DNA of 55,821 nucleotides from assembly GCA_958428365.1 (NCBI GenBank), contig CAUAFT010000018.1, forward strand, positions 1 through 55,821, in the 5' to 3' direction. Shown here in pieces: positions 1-8,289 of the stretch. Source of the stretch: an uncultured Lachnospiraceae bacterium (GTDB lineage: Bacteria > Bacillota > Clostridia > Lachnospirales > Lachnospiraceae). Made by a program: the position numbers and the translations under genes. Numbering within the stretch: the stretch's first letter is position 1; each line of letters starts with the position of its first letter. The notes below the pieces were generated by a model. It searched no databases. It had not been told where the DNA came from and worked only from the letters and a program-made list of their open reading frames with translations.

Positions 1-16
1 GGTGGTGTGAGAGGTC

Positions 17-38
17 GGGAAGTTTATTTAAACTTCCC
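17..38. repeat. Perfect 9-bp inverted repeat (hairpin)
   Basis: GGGAAGTTT at 17-25 is separated by four bases from AAACTTCCC at 30-38. No T-run follows on either strand, so this is at best a weak terminator for a gene left of the window. Bases 1-422 hold no credible coding region: they contain this hairpin, a dispersed palindrome at 51-83, a GC-rich tract and the murA promoters. Confidence 0.5.
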
Positions 39-50
39 TCCTACTCGATT

Positions 51-83
51 GATATAGGAAATTCCCCTGGAATCTCCTATATC
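51..83. repeat. Dispersed palindrome, copy A
   Basis: GATATAGGAAATT faces AATCTCCTATATC around a central CCCCTGG. The same design (ATAGGAAAT, about seven spacer bases ending TGG, then AATTTTCTAT) recurs at 5009-5044, 8241-8273 and 28771-28810. All four lie in intergenic DNA. Copy A is followed by a GC-rich tract containing GCGGCGGA, a motif that reappears in inverted form next to the 28.8-kb copy. Confidence 0.7.
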
Positions 84-281
84 ATAAAAAGCCCTCCGGG
101 CAGGAACGCATTGCGGCGGAATGGGATTATGAAGCAGGAATATGGCGCAGTCCGGCTCAGGGGATCTTTCCGGCAGAATGGAGCCTCCTTGGATTGCACA
201 TAAAAAAATTCCAGACATATAGTATTAATATACGAAATATTCCCGCTATAAAAATGTAATAAAAAATTAAAACTATGTAAA

Positions 282-309
282 TTTACAAATAGGGAAAGTG
301 TGTTATAAT
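282..309 (+). promoter_or_regulatory. Candidate upstream sigma-A promoter of murA
   Basis: TTTACA at 282-287 and TATAAT at 304-309 are separated by 16 bases. This lies about 110 bp upstream of the murA start and would give a second, longer leader. Confidence 0.4.
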
Positions 310-362
310 ATAACCTATATGAGCTAAAATAGAATTGGTAAATTTTTACCAGTGGAAAAATC

Positions 363-391
363 TTGACAAATGAGAAACCGTGAGACATAAT
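363..391 (+). promoter_or_regulatory. Candidate sigma-A promoter of murA
   Basis: TTGACA at 363-368 and CATAAT at 386-391 have the ideal 17-base spacer and lie just upstream of murA. A further TATAAT occurs at 404-409 without a good -35. Confidence 0.55.
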
Positions 392-422
392 TACTGATTG
401 TATTATAATATAGAGGTGCGAG

Positions 423-1715
423 ATGGAACAATATGTAATCAAGGGTGGAACCCCACTCGTTGGTGAAGTTGAAATAGGCGGAGCAAAAAATGCAGCCCTT
501 GCGATCCTGGCGGCTGCCATTATGACGGATGAGACCGTTACAATAGATAATTTACCAAATGTCCGGGATACCAATGTTTTACTGGACGCCATTGCGGGAA
601 TTGGCGCAAAAGTAGAACGGATCGACAGCCACACTGTGAAGATCAATGGTTCGTATATTGATTGTCTCTGTGTGGATTATGAATCCATGAAAAAAATCCG
701 TGCTTCCTATTATCTGCTGGGAGCGCTGCTTGGAAAATACAAAGAGGCAGAAGTGGCGCTGCCGGGGGGATGCAATATCGGAAGCCGTCCGATGGACCTT
801 CACATCAAGGGATTTAAAGCCCTTGGCGCTAAGGTAGAACTGCGGGGCGGCGCTGTATCCGCAAAGGCAGAGAAGCTGGAAGGAACCCATATCTATCTGG
901 ATAAGGTATCCGTAGGCGCGACCATCAATATCCTGATGGCGGCAGCCATGGCGGAGGGAAAGACCATCATTGAGAATGCGGCGAAGGAACCTCATGTGGT
1001 GGATGTTGCCAACTTCTTAAACAGCATGGGAGCCAATATCCGCGGTGCCGGAACCGACGTGATTCGTATCAATGGCGTGGAGAGACTTCACAAGACCGAA
1101 TACTCCATTATACCGGATCAGATTGAGGCGGGAACCTTCATGTTCGCAGCGGCAGCTACCCATGGAGATCTGCTGGTGAAAAATGTGATTCCAAAGCATC
1201 TTGAGGCGACCACAGCGAAGCTGTTGGAAGCGGGATGCAGAATTGAGGAATTTGACGATGCCGTTCATGTCGTCGCAAAGGAACCTTTGAATAATACCCA
1301 GGTGACCACACTTCCTTATCCGGGATTTCCGACGGATATGCAGCCGCAGATGGCGGTGGTTCTGGGAGTTGCACAGGGTACCAGTACGGTGACGGAGAGT
1401 ATTTTTGAGAATCGTTTTAAATATGTGGATGAGCTGACCCGCATGGGAGCGGACATCAAGGTGGAGAGCAACGTGGCGATCATCAACGGGGTACAGCAAT
1501 ACACAGGAGCCAGAGTCAGTGCGCCGGATCTGCGGGCAGGAGCGGCGTTGGTGATTGCAGGTCTTGCAGCAGAGGGCATCACGGTGATCGACGATATTCA
1601 TTTTATTGAGCGTGGATATGAAGAATTTCCGGCAAAGCTAAGAGGCGTTGGAGCCAAGATCGAAAAGGTGTCCACGGAAAAAGAGATTCAGAAGTTTACT
1701 TTGAAAGTGTCTTAA
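423..1715 (+). CDS. murA: UDP-N-acetylglucosamine 1-carboxyvinyltransferase MurA
   Basis: This cytoplasmic enzyme catalyses the first committed step of peptidoglycan synthesis, transferring enolpyruvyl from PEP to UDP-GlcNAc, and is the fosfomycin target in this family. The 430-residue length is normal for a complete MurA with its two inside-out alpha/beta domains. Lys22 lies in the GGAKNAA motif that binds substrate. The flexible-loop cysteine is present at about residue 117 in GGCNIGSRPMD, so a fosfomycin-sensitive type is expected. The ATG follows AGAGGTG. It appears monocistronic, closed by the hairpin at 1743-1788. Firmicutes often carry two MurA paralogues; which one this is cannot be told here. 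Confidence 0.96.
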   Translation: MEQYVIKGGTPLVGEVEIGGAKNAALAILAAAIMTDETVTIDNLPNVRDTNVLLDAIAGIGAKVERIDSHTVKINGSYIDCLCVDYESMKKIRASYYLLGALLGKYKEAEVALPGGCNIGSRPMDLHIKGFKALGAKVELRGGAVSAKAEKLEGTHIYLDKVSVGATINILMAAAMAEGKTIIENAAKEPHVVDVANFLNSMGANIRGAGTDVIRINGVERLHKTEYSIIPDQIEAGTFMFAAAATHGDLLVKNVIPKHLEATTAKLLEAGCRIEEFDDAVHVVAKEPLNNTQVTTLPYPGFPTDMQPQMAVVLGVAQGTSTVTESIFENRFKYVDELTRMGADIKVESNVAIINGVQQYTGARVSAPDLRAGAALVIAGLAAEGITVIDDIHFIERGYEEFPAKLRGVGAKIEKVSTEKEIQKFTLKVS

Positions 1716-1742
1716 TATCTTGAAAAGAATATATGTAAAACA

Positions 1743-1788
1743 AAAAAAGAAATATGCAGGCATCTGAGCACTGACATATTTCTTTTTT
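1743..1788. terminator. Bidirectional terminator, murA / hydrolase
   Basis: AAAAAAGAAATATG at 1743-1756 pairs with CATATTTCTTTTTT at 1775-1788. The A-run and T-run allow it to end both convergent transcripts. Confidence 0.8.
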
Positions 1789-1791
1789 CGT

Positions 1792-2733
1792 TTATGCTAA
1801 CTGTTCCTGACACCAGGCAAGGATGTCTTCGTATACGGATTCTTTGTCCGTCTCATTTAAAATCTCATGACGGTCATCCTTATATAGCTTGTATTTTACG
1901 TTCTTAATGCCGACAGTTTTTAACTGCTCGTAGACGGCCTTCACACCTTCTCCCAGGTCTCCTACCGGGTCCTGTTCTCCGGAAAGCAGAATCAGCGGAA
2001 GGTTCTTTGGAATCTTCTTTGTGTTTGCTAACTGGTTGTCATATAATACGGCCTCAAAAAGACAACGGTATGCAGCAAGTGTAAACATGAAGGTACAACA
2101 TGGATCGTTATAGTATTTCTTCACGATTTCCGTGTCCTTGGTAAGCCAGCTGTTTTCCGGAATACTTCCGTCTAAGCAGAATTGCTTGTACGGTTTTCCG
2201 TAAGTAATATTCTGTACGAAGGTGCTGCGGTAACGCCATCCGTGGAATTTTGCAATGATTTTGCAAAGGATGATTCCCGATTTGGATACACTGTCCGGGG
2301 CTGCTCCGGTTCCCATGATTATGGCTCCTGTCAGGTTGTCCCCGTGGATTGTCAGGTATTTTCGAAGCATATAAGACCCCATGCTGTGTCCTAACATAAA
2401 ATAGGGTTTGTAAGGATACTGTTTCTGTGTGGTGCGTCGTAAGGTATGCATGTCCTCTATGAGAAGATCGCTGCCGTTCCCTTCCGGAATATAACCCCAA
2501 TCTGCTTTATTCGCCACGGACTGTCCGTGACCGAGATGATCGTGACCTGTTACTAAAAACCCCTGTTTTGTCATAAATTCTGCGAATCCGTTATACCGTT
2601 CTATGTACTCCACCATACCGTGAGTGATTTGGAGTATTGCTTTGATTTCTCCGTCCTCCGGTATCCAGCGTACGGCATGGATCATATTTTTTTTGTCACT
2701 TGATAAAAATAAAAAACTTTCCTGTACTGCCAT
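1792..2733 (-). CDS. Alpha/beta hydrolase, lysophospholipase / monoglyceride-lipase type
   Basis: This 313-residue protein belongs to the serine aminopeptidase S33 (Hydrolase_4) group, whose members cleave lysophospholipids or monoacylglycerols. The fold markers are HGMVEY near residue 38 (oxyanion region), GHDHLGHG near 63, the nucleophile elbow GHSMGS with Ser117, an acid in GEQDPVGD and the final His in DDRHEI. There is no signal peptide or membrane segment, so it is probably cytosolic. It is divergent from the TetR gene at 2905, which suggests but does not prove that the regulator controls it. The substrate cannot be inferred. Confidence 0.88.
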   Translation of the reverse strand: MAVQESFLFLSSDKKNMIHAVRWIPEDGEIKAILQITHGMVEYIERYNGFAEFMTKQGFLVTGHDHLGHGQSVANKADWGYIPEGNGSDLLIEDMHTLRRTTQKQYPYKPYFMLGHSMGSYMLRKYLTIHGDNLTGAIIMGTGAAPDSVSKSGIILCKIIAKFHGWRYRSTFVQNITYGKPYKQFCLDGSIPENSWLTKDTEIVKKYYNDPCCTFMFTLAAYRCLFEAVLYDNQLANTKKIPKNLPLILLSGEQDPVGDLGEGVKAVYEQLKTVGIKNVKYKLYKDDRHEILNETDKESVYEDILAWCQEQLA

Positions 2734-2904
2734 GTAATAATCCCTCTCCTTAATGATATTTTCGTCATCCGTATTGATATCGAAAAATGTTGATTTTTTT
2801 TATTTTAGAAATAATGTATCTTGAAGTCAATGGGACAGAGATGGTATATTATATTAAAATTGGTACAATGTGTATTAGCTGTGTAAATATTTTGGGGGAT
2901 GTCA

Positions 2905-3498
2905 ATGGCAAAGTATATTGATGATATGATAATTGCAGCTTTAAGGGAAAGCGTCAGGACAAAGGAACTGAATCAGGTCACCGTGGCAGAGCTGGTGAGG
3001 ATGACGGGGATTAACCGGAAGACCTTTTATAATCACTTTACGGGAATCTCGGATTTGGTCTGTAGTATTTTTCACGCGGGATTTGAGGAAATTGTTGTGG
3101 GAAAGGCGGAGCCCTATACCTGGGATGTGGTAATCAAGGATCTGCTGCACACGGCAAAAAGGAATGAGGCGTTTGTCAGAAAGGTTCTGGAGTCGAAGTA
3201 TGCGGCGCAGGTTCGTCAATGTATCCAGCAGGATTTGAACCGGGCGGTAATGGATTATGTCCGGAAAGTAAAAGAGCTTATGGAAAAGACTTCAGGGGAT
3301 GCGCTGCCCATGGCGCGGCGTCAGGAGAGGTATCTGGTGCGGTTTTATTCCGTTCTGATGTTTGCCATGATTGAGGAATGGGTGGCAGATGGAATGGAGG
3401 AGTCTGTAGATGAGTATGTGGATATCATCAATCGACTGACAAATAAAGGGGTAGATGGGGGAATTTTATTTTTCTCAAAAAGCAATGAGACAGAATAG
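2905..3498 (+). CDS. TetR/AcrR-family transcriptional regulator
   Basis: The N-terminal helix-turn-helix is clear: VTVAELVRMTGINRKTFYNH is the classic TetR recognition unit, followed by a helical ligand-binding region without a recognisable specific signature. An ATG at 2899 opens the frame, but the GGGGG run at 2894-2898 abuts it and is better spaced for the ATG at 2905, giving 197 residues. A plausible promoter is TTGAAG at 2821 with TATATT at 2845. It is divergent from the hydrolase at 1792-2733, the usual arrangement for a local repressor. The inducer is unknown. Confidence 0.85.
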   Translation: MAKYIDDMIIAALRESVRTKELNQVTVAELVRMTGINRKTFYNHFTGISDLVCSIFHAGFEEIVVGKAEPYTWDVVIKDLLHTAKRNEAFVRKVLESKYAAQVRQCIQQDLNRAVMDYVRKVKELMEKTSGDALPMARRQERYLVRFYSVLMFAMIEEWVADGMEESVDEYVDIINRLTNKGVDGGILFFSKSNETE

Positions 3499-3500
3499 AT

Positions 3501-3555
3501 AAAAAAGGAGTTATGACACCGGACTGATAAATCCAGGTGCATAACTCCGTTTTTC
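3501..3555. terminator. Bidirectional terminator, tetR / HD-GYP gene
   Basis: AAAAAAGGAGTTATG pairs with CATAACTCCGTTTTT around a roughly 20-base loop, ending the two convergent genes. Confidence 0.78.
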
Positions 3556-3572
3556 TTAAAAATGTTCATTTT

Positions 3573-4679
3573 TTATACAACGGTTTTGATATATAATTCC
3601 GGTTCTCTGGCAAGATCGAGACAGCTTCCGTCGTTTAGCTGAATCATAGGTCTTGACAGATGGTTTTGGTTCAGAAGAATGATCTTGGCGCTTCTGCCAT
3701 CGTTTAAAAGTACACGGTTGTTCTGATAAGCGTTGGCAATGTGCTGTAAAAAGGTCAGAATATATCTTGGATAGTATTTGGAAAGTCCGTCCTTTTCAAA
3801 TTCCGCAATGACCTGGAACGGACAGAGCGGAGCGCGGTACTTTCTGGCTGCGGTCATGGCGTCATAGACGTCGGCAATGGCGATGATCATGGCGAATTTG
3901 TCGATGGATTCTGTGGTGATCCCCGAAGGATAGCCGCTTCCGTCGCAGCGTTCATGGTGCATAAGAGCTGCCAGCTTAACGTGTTCATCCACGTTTTGAT
4001 TTTTTAAAAATTCATATCCTAAAACAGGGTGTTTTTTGATCAGCGCAAATTCCTCGTCCGTCAATTTTCCTTCCTTGTTCAGAACCTCCTCCGGGATCAG
4101 GAATTTTCCAACGTCATGAAGGGAGGCGGCAAGAGTCAGAAGATCCAGCTCTTCCTCCGGCAATTCCAGCCATTTGCCCAGCATTCTGGAGATCATTGCC
4201 ACATTCAGGGAATGGGCGTAGATGGAATCCTCAATAGAACGCAGATTATGTATCATATCAAAAAAAGCAATGGAGGTCCTGGTCTCTGCGATCAAAGCCT
4301 TTGGAATCTCCAGCAGTTCTTTGGCGTAGTGCACAGTGCCGGTATCCTTGAAATCCCGCAGATAATTATTGAAATTTGTCACATGGTTCGTGTAATTGAT
4401 CTGAAATTTTTGGAAAGAAGAACTCTTTCGGATCTTCTGTGAGTAAGAAAGTTCGATCTCAGTAATTGCTTTTGGCTCGTTTTTTTCCGGTTCCGGTTTT
4501 TCTTCCGGATCGTTTTTCTCGATGATAGCGGCTTCCGTGATTCCATAAAAATGCATGCGGGCGATGGTCTGCTTAGTCAGCAATACATTTTTTTCCACGA
4601 TCAATTGACCGCGTTTTGTCAAAACAGGCTGGGATGTGATCATCCCCGGCTGTATCTCGCTTATTCTAATAATTCCCAT
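3573..4679 (-). CDS. HD-GYP domain protein, probable cyclic di-GMP phosphodiesterase
   Basis: This 368-residue protein has an N-terminal segment resembling the small domain often preceding HD-GYP in Clostridia (MGIIRISEIQPGMITSQPVL). The HD-GYP catalytic core then runs from about residue 150 to 300. Metal ligands are visible in HSLNVA, SLHDVGK and HHERCDGSGYP, and the diagnostic GYP is intact, so activity against cyclic di-GMP is expected. There is no membrane segment. The C-terminal roughly 60 residues (LLNDGRSAKIILLNQ onward) are typical of this clostridial subgroup. It is a single gene convergent with tetR and divergent from the metK leader. Confidence 0.9.
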   Translation of the reverse strand: MGIIRISEIQPGMITSQPVLTKRGQLIVEKNVLLTKQTIARMHFYGITEAAIIEKNDPEEKPEPEKNEPKAITEIELSYSQKIRKSSSFQKFQINYTNHVTNFNNYLRDFKDTGTVHYAKELLEIPKALIAETRTSIAFFDMIHNLRSIEDSIYAHSLNVAMISRMLGKWLELPEEELDLLTLAASLHDVGKFLIPEEVLNKEGKLTDEEFALIKKHPVLGYEFLKNQNVDEHVKLAALMHHERCDGSGYPSGITTESIDKFAMIIAIADVYDAMTAARKYRAPLCPFQVIAEFEKDGLSKYYPRYILTFLQHIANAYQNNRVLLNDGRSAKIILLNQNHLSRPMIQLNDGSCLDLAREPELYIKTVV

Positions 4680-4792
4680 TTTTTGACTCCCATAATAATT
4701 CCCATTATATAGTTAAAAACCTTCTCAAGTAAAAAGTATAAATATTTTAAGGGGAATGTCAATATAAAAAGCTGGAAATTTGCCAAAACAGC

Positions 4793-4821
4793 TTGACTTT
4801 TTGGGGGAAGAGGAGTAAAGT
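4793..4821 (+). promoter_or_regulatory. Candidate promoter of the metK leader
   Basis: TTGACT at 4793-4798 and TAAAGT at 4816-4821 are separated by 17 bases. Transcription would begin near 4828, about 40 bases before the riboswitch aptamer. Confidence 0.6.
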
Positions 4822-4865
4822 ATCGCCTGTAGTATATAGATGAAGTTCATAAAAATAAAATATCT

Positions 4866-4994
4866 CTCTTATTCAGAGTGGTGGAGGTACATAGGACCTG
4901 TGAAGCCACGGCAACCCCTCTTAACGGAAGGTGCCTACCTGAGCGAGCAATCGAACAATAAGAGGATCTGATACAGATTTCATATCCGCTTATT
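4866..4994 (+). promoter_or_regulatory. SAM-I (S-box) riboswitch controlling metK
   Basis: The aptamer is recognised by the CAGAGTGGTGGAGG start, the TGAAGCCACGGCAACC core and the AAGGTGCC segment. P1 forms between CTCTTATT at 4866-4873 and AATAAGAG at 4957-4964. The 3' strand of P1 can instead pair with the terminator: AATAAGAGGA at 4957-4966 matches TCCGCTTATT at 4985-4994 at 9 of 10 positions, forming an antiterminator. High SAM would stabilise P1, free the terminator and shut off metK. Confidence 0.95.
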
Positions 4995-5012
4995 TTGCGG
5001 ATATTTTTATTT
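4982..5012 (+). terminator. Regulated intrinsic terminator of the SAM-I riboswitch
   Basis: ATATCCGC at 4982-4989 pairs with GCGGATAT at 4997-5004, followed by TTTTATTT. Its 5' strand and loop overlap the antiterminator partner. Confidence 0.9.
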
Positions 5013-5044
5013 CATAAGAAATTCCTTTGGATTTTTTATGAAAT
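5009..5044. repeat. Dispersed palindrome, copy D
   Basis: ATTTCATAAGAAAT faces ATTTTTTATGAAAT around TCCTTTGG. It sits between the riboswitch terminator and the metK ribosome-binding site, so it is part of the metK message. It belongs to the same family as copies at 51, 8241 and 28771. Confidence 0.65.
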
Positions 5045-5096
5045 AAAAACGCTTTACAAAAGAGAGTATTGAGTAATTTTTAGGAGGAAATGCAAA

Positions 5097-6284
5097 ATGG
5101 AAAAAAGATTGTTTACATCGGAGTCAGTGACAGAGGGACATCCGGACAAGGTCTGCGATGCGGTCTCTGATGCCATTTTAGATGCTTTAATGGAGCAGGA
5201 TCCTATGAGCCGTGTGGCATGTGAGACAGCGGCGTGTACCGGGTTTGTCCTGGTAACGGGTGAGATCACCAGTAAGGCAAATATCGACATTCCAAAAATT
5301 GTACGCCAGACTGTAAATGAGATCGGTTACAACGACGCTGCTACCGGATTCGACGGCAACACCTGCGCTGTTATGGTGGCTGTGGATGAGCAGTCCGCCG
5401 ATATCGCCATGGGAGTGGATAAGGCGTTGGAAGCAAAGGAAAACAAGATGTCCGATGAGGAGTTAGAAGCCATCGGAGCAGGAGATCAGGGTATGATGTT
5501 CGGTTACGCTACCAATGAGACGGAAGAATTGATGCCGTATCCGATCTCACTGGCACATAAGCTGGCACTGCAGCTTACGAAAGTGCGAAAAGACGGAACC
5601 TTAAAATATTTAAGACCGGACGGAAAGACACAGGTTTCCGTGGAATATGACGAGGAGGGAAAGCCGGTACGTCTTGAGGCAGTGGTGCTCTCCACCCAGC
5701 ATGACCCGGATGTGACCCAGGAGCAGATACATAACGATATTAAAAAATATGTCTTTGATGAGATCCTTCCAAAAGAGATGATCGATGAGGAGACCAAGTT
5801 CTTCATCAATCCAACAGGACGTTTTGTCATCGGAGGACCTCACGGGGACGCGGGTCTGACGGGACGTAAGATCATCGTAGACACCTACGGCGGATATGCA
5901 CGTCACGGCGGCGGAGCCTTTTCCGGTAAGGACTGCACCAAGGTGGATCGTTCCGCAGCCTATGCGGCGCGTTATGTGGCAAAGAATATCGTTGCGGCGG
6001 GACTCGCAGAAAAATGTGAGATCCAGCTCTCCTATGCCATCGGTGTGGCACAGCCGACCTCTGTTATGGTGGACACCTTTGGAACCGGAAAGATCTCCGA
6101 TGAGAAGCTGGTAGCCATGATCCGTGAGAACTTCGATCTTCGTCCGGCGGGAATTATTAAGATGCTGGATTTAAGAAGACCGATCTACAAACAGACCGCA
6201 GCTTACGGTCACTTCGGACGCAATGATCTGAACCTTCCTTGGGAGGCTACGGATAAGGCGGAGGAATTAAAGAAATATTTATAG
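5097..6284 (+). CDS. metK: S-adenosylmethionine synthetase MetK
   Basis: It makes S-adenosylmethionine from methionine and ATP in the cytosol. The 395-residue length is standard for the three-domain MAT fold. Visible signatures include TSESVTEGHPDKVCD at the start (ATP and methionine contacts), GAGDQGMMFGYA (family signature 1, residues about 128-139) and GGGAFSGKDCTKVDRSA near 270 (signature 2). The ATG follows TAGGAGGA. Expression is governed by the SAM-I riboswitch directly upstream, giving product feedback. The gene is followed by its own terminator, so it is monocistronic. Confidence 0.98.
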   Translation: MEKRLFTSESVTEGHPDKVCDAVSDAILDALMEQDPMSRVACETAACTGFVLVTGEITSKANIDIPKIVRQTVNEIGYNDAATGFDGNTCAVMVAVDEQSADIAMGVDKALEAKENKMSDEELEAIGAGDQGMMFGYATNETEELMPYPISLAHKLALQLTKVRKDGTLKYLRPDGKTQVSVEYDEEGKPVRLEAVVLSTQHDPDVTQEQIHNDIKKYVFDEILPKEMIDEETKFFINPTGRFVIGGPHGDAGLTGRKIIVDTYGGYARHGGGAFSGKDCTKVDRSAAYAARYVAKNIVAAGLAEKCEIQLSYAIGVAQPTSVMVDTFGTGKISDEKLVAMIRENFDLRPAGIIKMLDLRRPIYKQTAAYGHFGRNDLNLPWEATDKAEELKKYL

Positions 6285-6294
6285 TCTGAGGTAA

Positions 6295-6341
6295 GAACAT
6301 CTTAAGCCTGAACAGTTTCGGGTCTAAGATGTTCTTTTTTT
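6295..6341 (+). terminator. Intrinsic terminator of metK
   Basis: GAACATCTTA at 6295-6304 pairs with TAAGATGTTC at 6325-6334, followed by seven T residues. Confidence 0.88.
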
Positions 6342-6397
6342 ATAAAAAATTTAGAAATCTTTTAAGAAATAGGCATAGGAATCCCTGGGAATCGTGC

Positions 6398-6403
6398 TAT
6401 AAT
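6398..6403 (+). promoter_or_regulatory. Candidate -10 element for the two-component operon
   Basis: A TATAAT lies 24 bases upstream of the kinase ATG. No good -35 is visible at normal spacing. It lies inside a possible decayed dispersed palindrome (about 6373-6402). Confidence 0.4.
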
Positions 6404-6427
6404 AAGGAATATGAGAGGATACGAATT

Positions 6428-7510
6428 ATGAAGCTGAAAACAAGATTGGTCATTGCTTTTTGCAGTATGATTCTGATTCCCATGGCATTGATCGGGATGG
6501 TGGCGATCGGAATTTACCGGGCGCAGCCGGAGGTCTTTGGACGTGCCAGCGATGTGCTGATGGATATGGGATTTTCCGTGTTGTTGATCTTAGTTTTTAT
6601 GGCGGCCATGATGTCGCTGTGGATCTATCAGGCGATCATTGGTCCCATCAAAAAACTGGAGGCTGCCGCTCAGAAGATCAAGGACGGAAATCTGGATTTT
6701 GAGATAGACGTAAACGGGAAGGATGAGATCAGTGAGCTCTGCCAGAGCTTTGAGAGCATGAGGGAGCAGCTTAAGCAGTCCTCGGAGGAACGGGTTCGGG
6801 ATGAGAAGGAGAACCGGGAACTGATCAGCAATATCTCCCACGATCTGAAGACGCCCATCACGGCGATCAAGGGTTATGTGGAGGGTATTATGGACGGCGT
6901 GGCGGATACCCCGGAGAAGATGGATAAATATGTGCGTACGATCTATAATAAGACCAATGAGATGGATCTTTTGATCAATGAGCTGACGATCTATTCTAAG
7001 ATCGATACCAACCGGATTCCCTATAATTTCAATAAGATCAATGTGGCGGATTATTTCAACGACTGTATTGAGGAGATCGGGCTGGATCTGGATTCCAAGG
7101 GAATCGGACTTTCCTATATCAACTATGCGGAGGATGACATTATGGTCATCATGGATCCGGAACAGATCCGCCGTGTGATCCATAATATCATCAGTAATTC
7201 CGTGAAATATCTGGATAAGGAGAACGGTTTTATCAATATCCGGGTGCGGGATGTGGGAGATTTTGTGCAGTTTGAATTTGAGGACAATGGAAGAGGAATT
7301 GCAGCGAAGGATCTTCCTTATATCTTTGAACGTTTTTACCGGGCGGAGAAGTCGAGAAATTCTGCCACCGGAGGAAGCGGGATCGGTCTGTCCATTGTGA
7401 AGAAGATCATTGAGGATCACGGGGGGAAGATCTGGGCGACCAGCAAGGAGTCCAGCGGAACCATTATGTATTTTGTGATTCGGAAATATCAGGAGGTACC
7501 AAATGAGTAA
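6428..7510 (+). CDS. Membrane sensor histidine kinase
   Basis: The protein senses an unknown signal and autophosphorylates on His. From the ATG at 6428 (GAGAGGA eight bases upstream) it has 360 residues; the longer frame starting at 6329 begins inside the metK terminator and is rejected. Two membrane helices lie at about 7-29 and 45-66 with almost no extracellular loop, so it may sense within the membrane. A HAMP linker follows, then HisKA with NISHDLKTP (His138), the N box (HNIISNSVKY) and the G boxes DNGRGI and GGSGIGLS. It overlaps the regulator gene by 8 bp, so the pair is co-transcribed in the less usual kinase-first order. Confidence 0.92.
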   Translation: MKLKTRLVIAFCSMILIPMALIGMVAIGIYRAQPEVFGRASDVLMDMGFSVLLILVFMAAMMSLWIYQAIIGPIKKLEAAAQKIKDGNLDFEIDVNGKDEISELCQSFESMREQLKQSSEERVRDEKENRELISNISHDLKTPITAIKGYVEGIMDGVADTPEKMDKYVRTIYNKTNEMDLLINELTIYSKIDTNRIPYNFNKINVADYFNDCIEEIGLDLDSKGIGLSYINYAEDDIMVIMDPEQIRRVIHNIISNSVKYLDKENGFINIRVRDVGDFVQFEFEDNGRGIAAKDLPYIFERFYRAEKSRNSATGGSGIGLSIVKKIIEDHGGKIWATSKESSGTIMYFVIRKYQEVPNE

Positions 7511-8192
7511 GATTTTAATTATCGAGGACGAGGTGGCGATCGCGGATCTGGAACGGGACTACCTGGAACTCAGCGGTTTTGAGGTGGAGATCGAGAATAT
7601 GGGAGATGTGGGTCTGGCGAGAGCTTTAGAGGAGGATTTTGATCTGTTTATCCTGGATCTGATGCTTCCGGGAATGGATGGATTCGAGATCTGTAAGCGC
7701 ATCCGGGATGAGAAGAACACCCCAATTCTGATGGTATCGGCGAAAAAAGAGGATATTGATAAGATCAGAGGACTTGGTCTGGGAGCGGATGATTATATCA
7801 CAAAACCTTTTTCCCCCAGCGAGCTGGTGGCGAGGGTCAAGGCACATCTGGCGCGCTATGAACGGCTGATCGGCAGCAGCGCCGAGGTACGCAATATTAT
7901 TGAGATTCGGGGAATCAAGATCGACAAGGATGCCAGAAGGGTCTGGGTGAACGAGGAGGAAAAGGCGTTTACCTCCAAGGAATTTGACCTGCTCTGTTTC
8001 CTGGCGGAGAATCCCAACCGTGTGTTTACCAAAGAGGAGCTATTTAAGGAGATCTGGGATATGGAGTCCATTGGAGATATTGCCACGGTGACGGTGCATA
8101 TTAAGAAGATTCGTGAAAAGATTGAGTTTAATACGGCCAAACCCCAGTATATTGAGACGATATGGGGAGTTGGATATCGGTTTAAAGTATAA
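7503..8192 (+). CDS. OmpR/PhoB-family response regulator
   Basis: This 229-residue regulator has an N-terminal receiver with acidic pocket E8-D9, phosphoacceptor Asp52 in LDLMLPGMDG, Thr/Ser switch region MVSAKK and Lys in TKPFSP. A C-terminal winged-helix DNA-binding domain begins near residue 128 and ends in WGVGYRF. It is the partner of the kinase encoded immediately upstream, with translational overlap. It resembles the VanR/BaeR-like clade, but target genes cannot be inferred because no transporter or resistance gene follows; a terminator closes the pair at 8207-8235. Confidence 0.94.
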   Translation: MSKILIIEDEVAIADLERDYLELSGFEVEIENMGDVGLARALEEDFDLFILDLMLPGMDGFEICKRIRDEKNTPILMVSAKKEDIDKIRGLGLGADDYITKPFSPSELVARVKAHLARYERLIGSSAEVRNIIEIRGIKIDKDARRVWVNEEEKAFTSKEFDLLCFLAENPNRVFTKEELFKEIWDMESIGDIATVTVHIKKIREKIEFNTAKPQYIETIWGVGYRFKV

Positions 8193-8206
8193 AATACGTT
8201 TCAGGG

Positions 8207-8237
8207 CAGAGATAAGCAGAGCTTATCTCTGTTTCAT
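8207..8237 (+). terminator. Terminator of the two-component operon
   Basis: CAGAGATAAGC at 8207-8217 pairs perfectly with GCTTATCTCTG at 8221-8231 around AGA. The trailing TTTCATT is a modest T tract. Confidence 0.75.
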
Positions 8238-8240
8238 TAT

Positions 8241-8273
8241 GATATAGGAAATACGGATGGAATTTTCTATATC
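8241..8273. repeat. Dispersed palindrome, copy B
   Basis: GATATAGGAAATA faces AATTTTCTATATC around CGGATGG. It sits between two convergent genes directly after a terminator and is closest to copy A at 51-83. Confidence 0.7.
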
Positions 8274-8289
8274 TTAAATGTCCGGTATT

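Noticed and set aside
1..422. Possible coding remnant left of murA
   Set aside because: The minus-strand frames here lack ribosome sites, cross the palindrome and promoters, and resemble no family.
1017..1601. 194-residue open frame antisense to murA
   Set aside because: It lies wholly opposite a clear murA gene, has no family resemblance and no ribosome site; it is a shadow frame.
6329..6427. N-terminal extension of the sensor kinase
   Set aside because: It would start inside the metK terminator and precede the promoter -10; the ATG at 6428 has a proper ribosome site and begins at the membrane helix.
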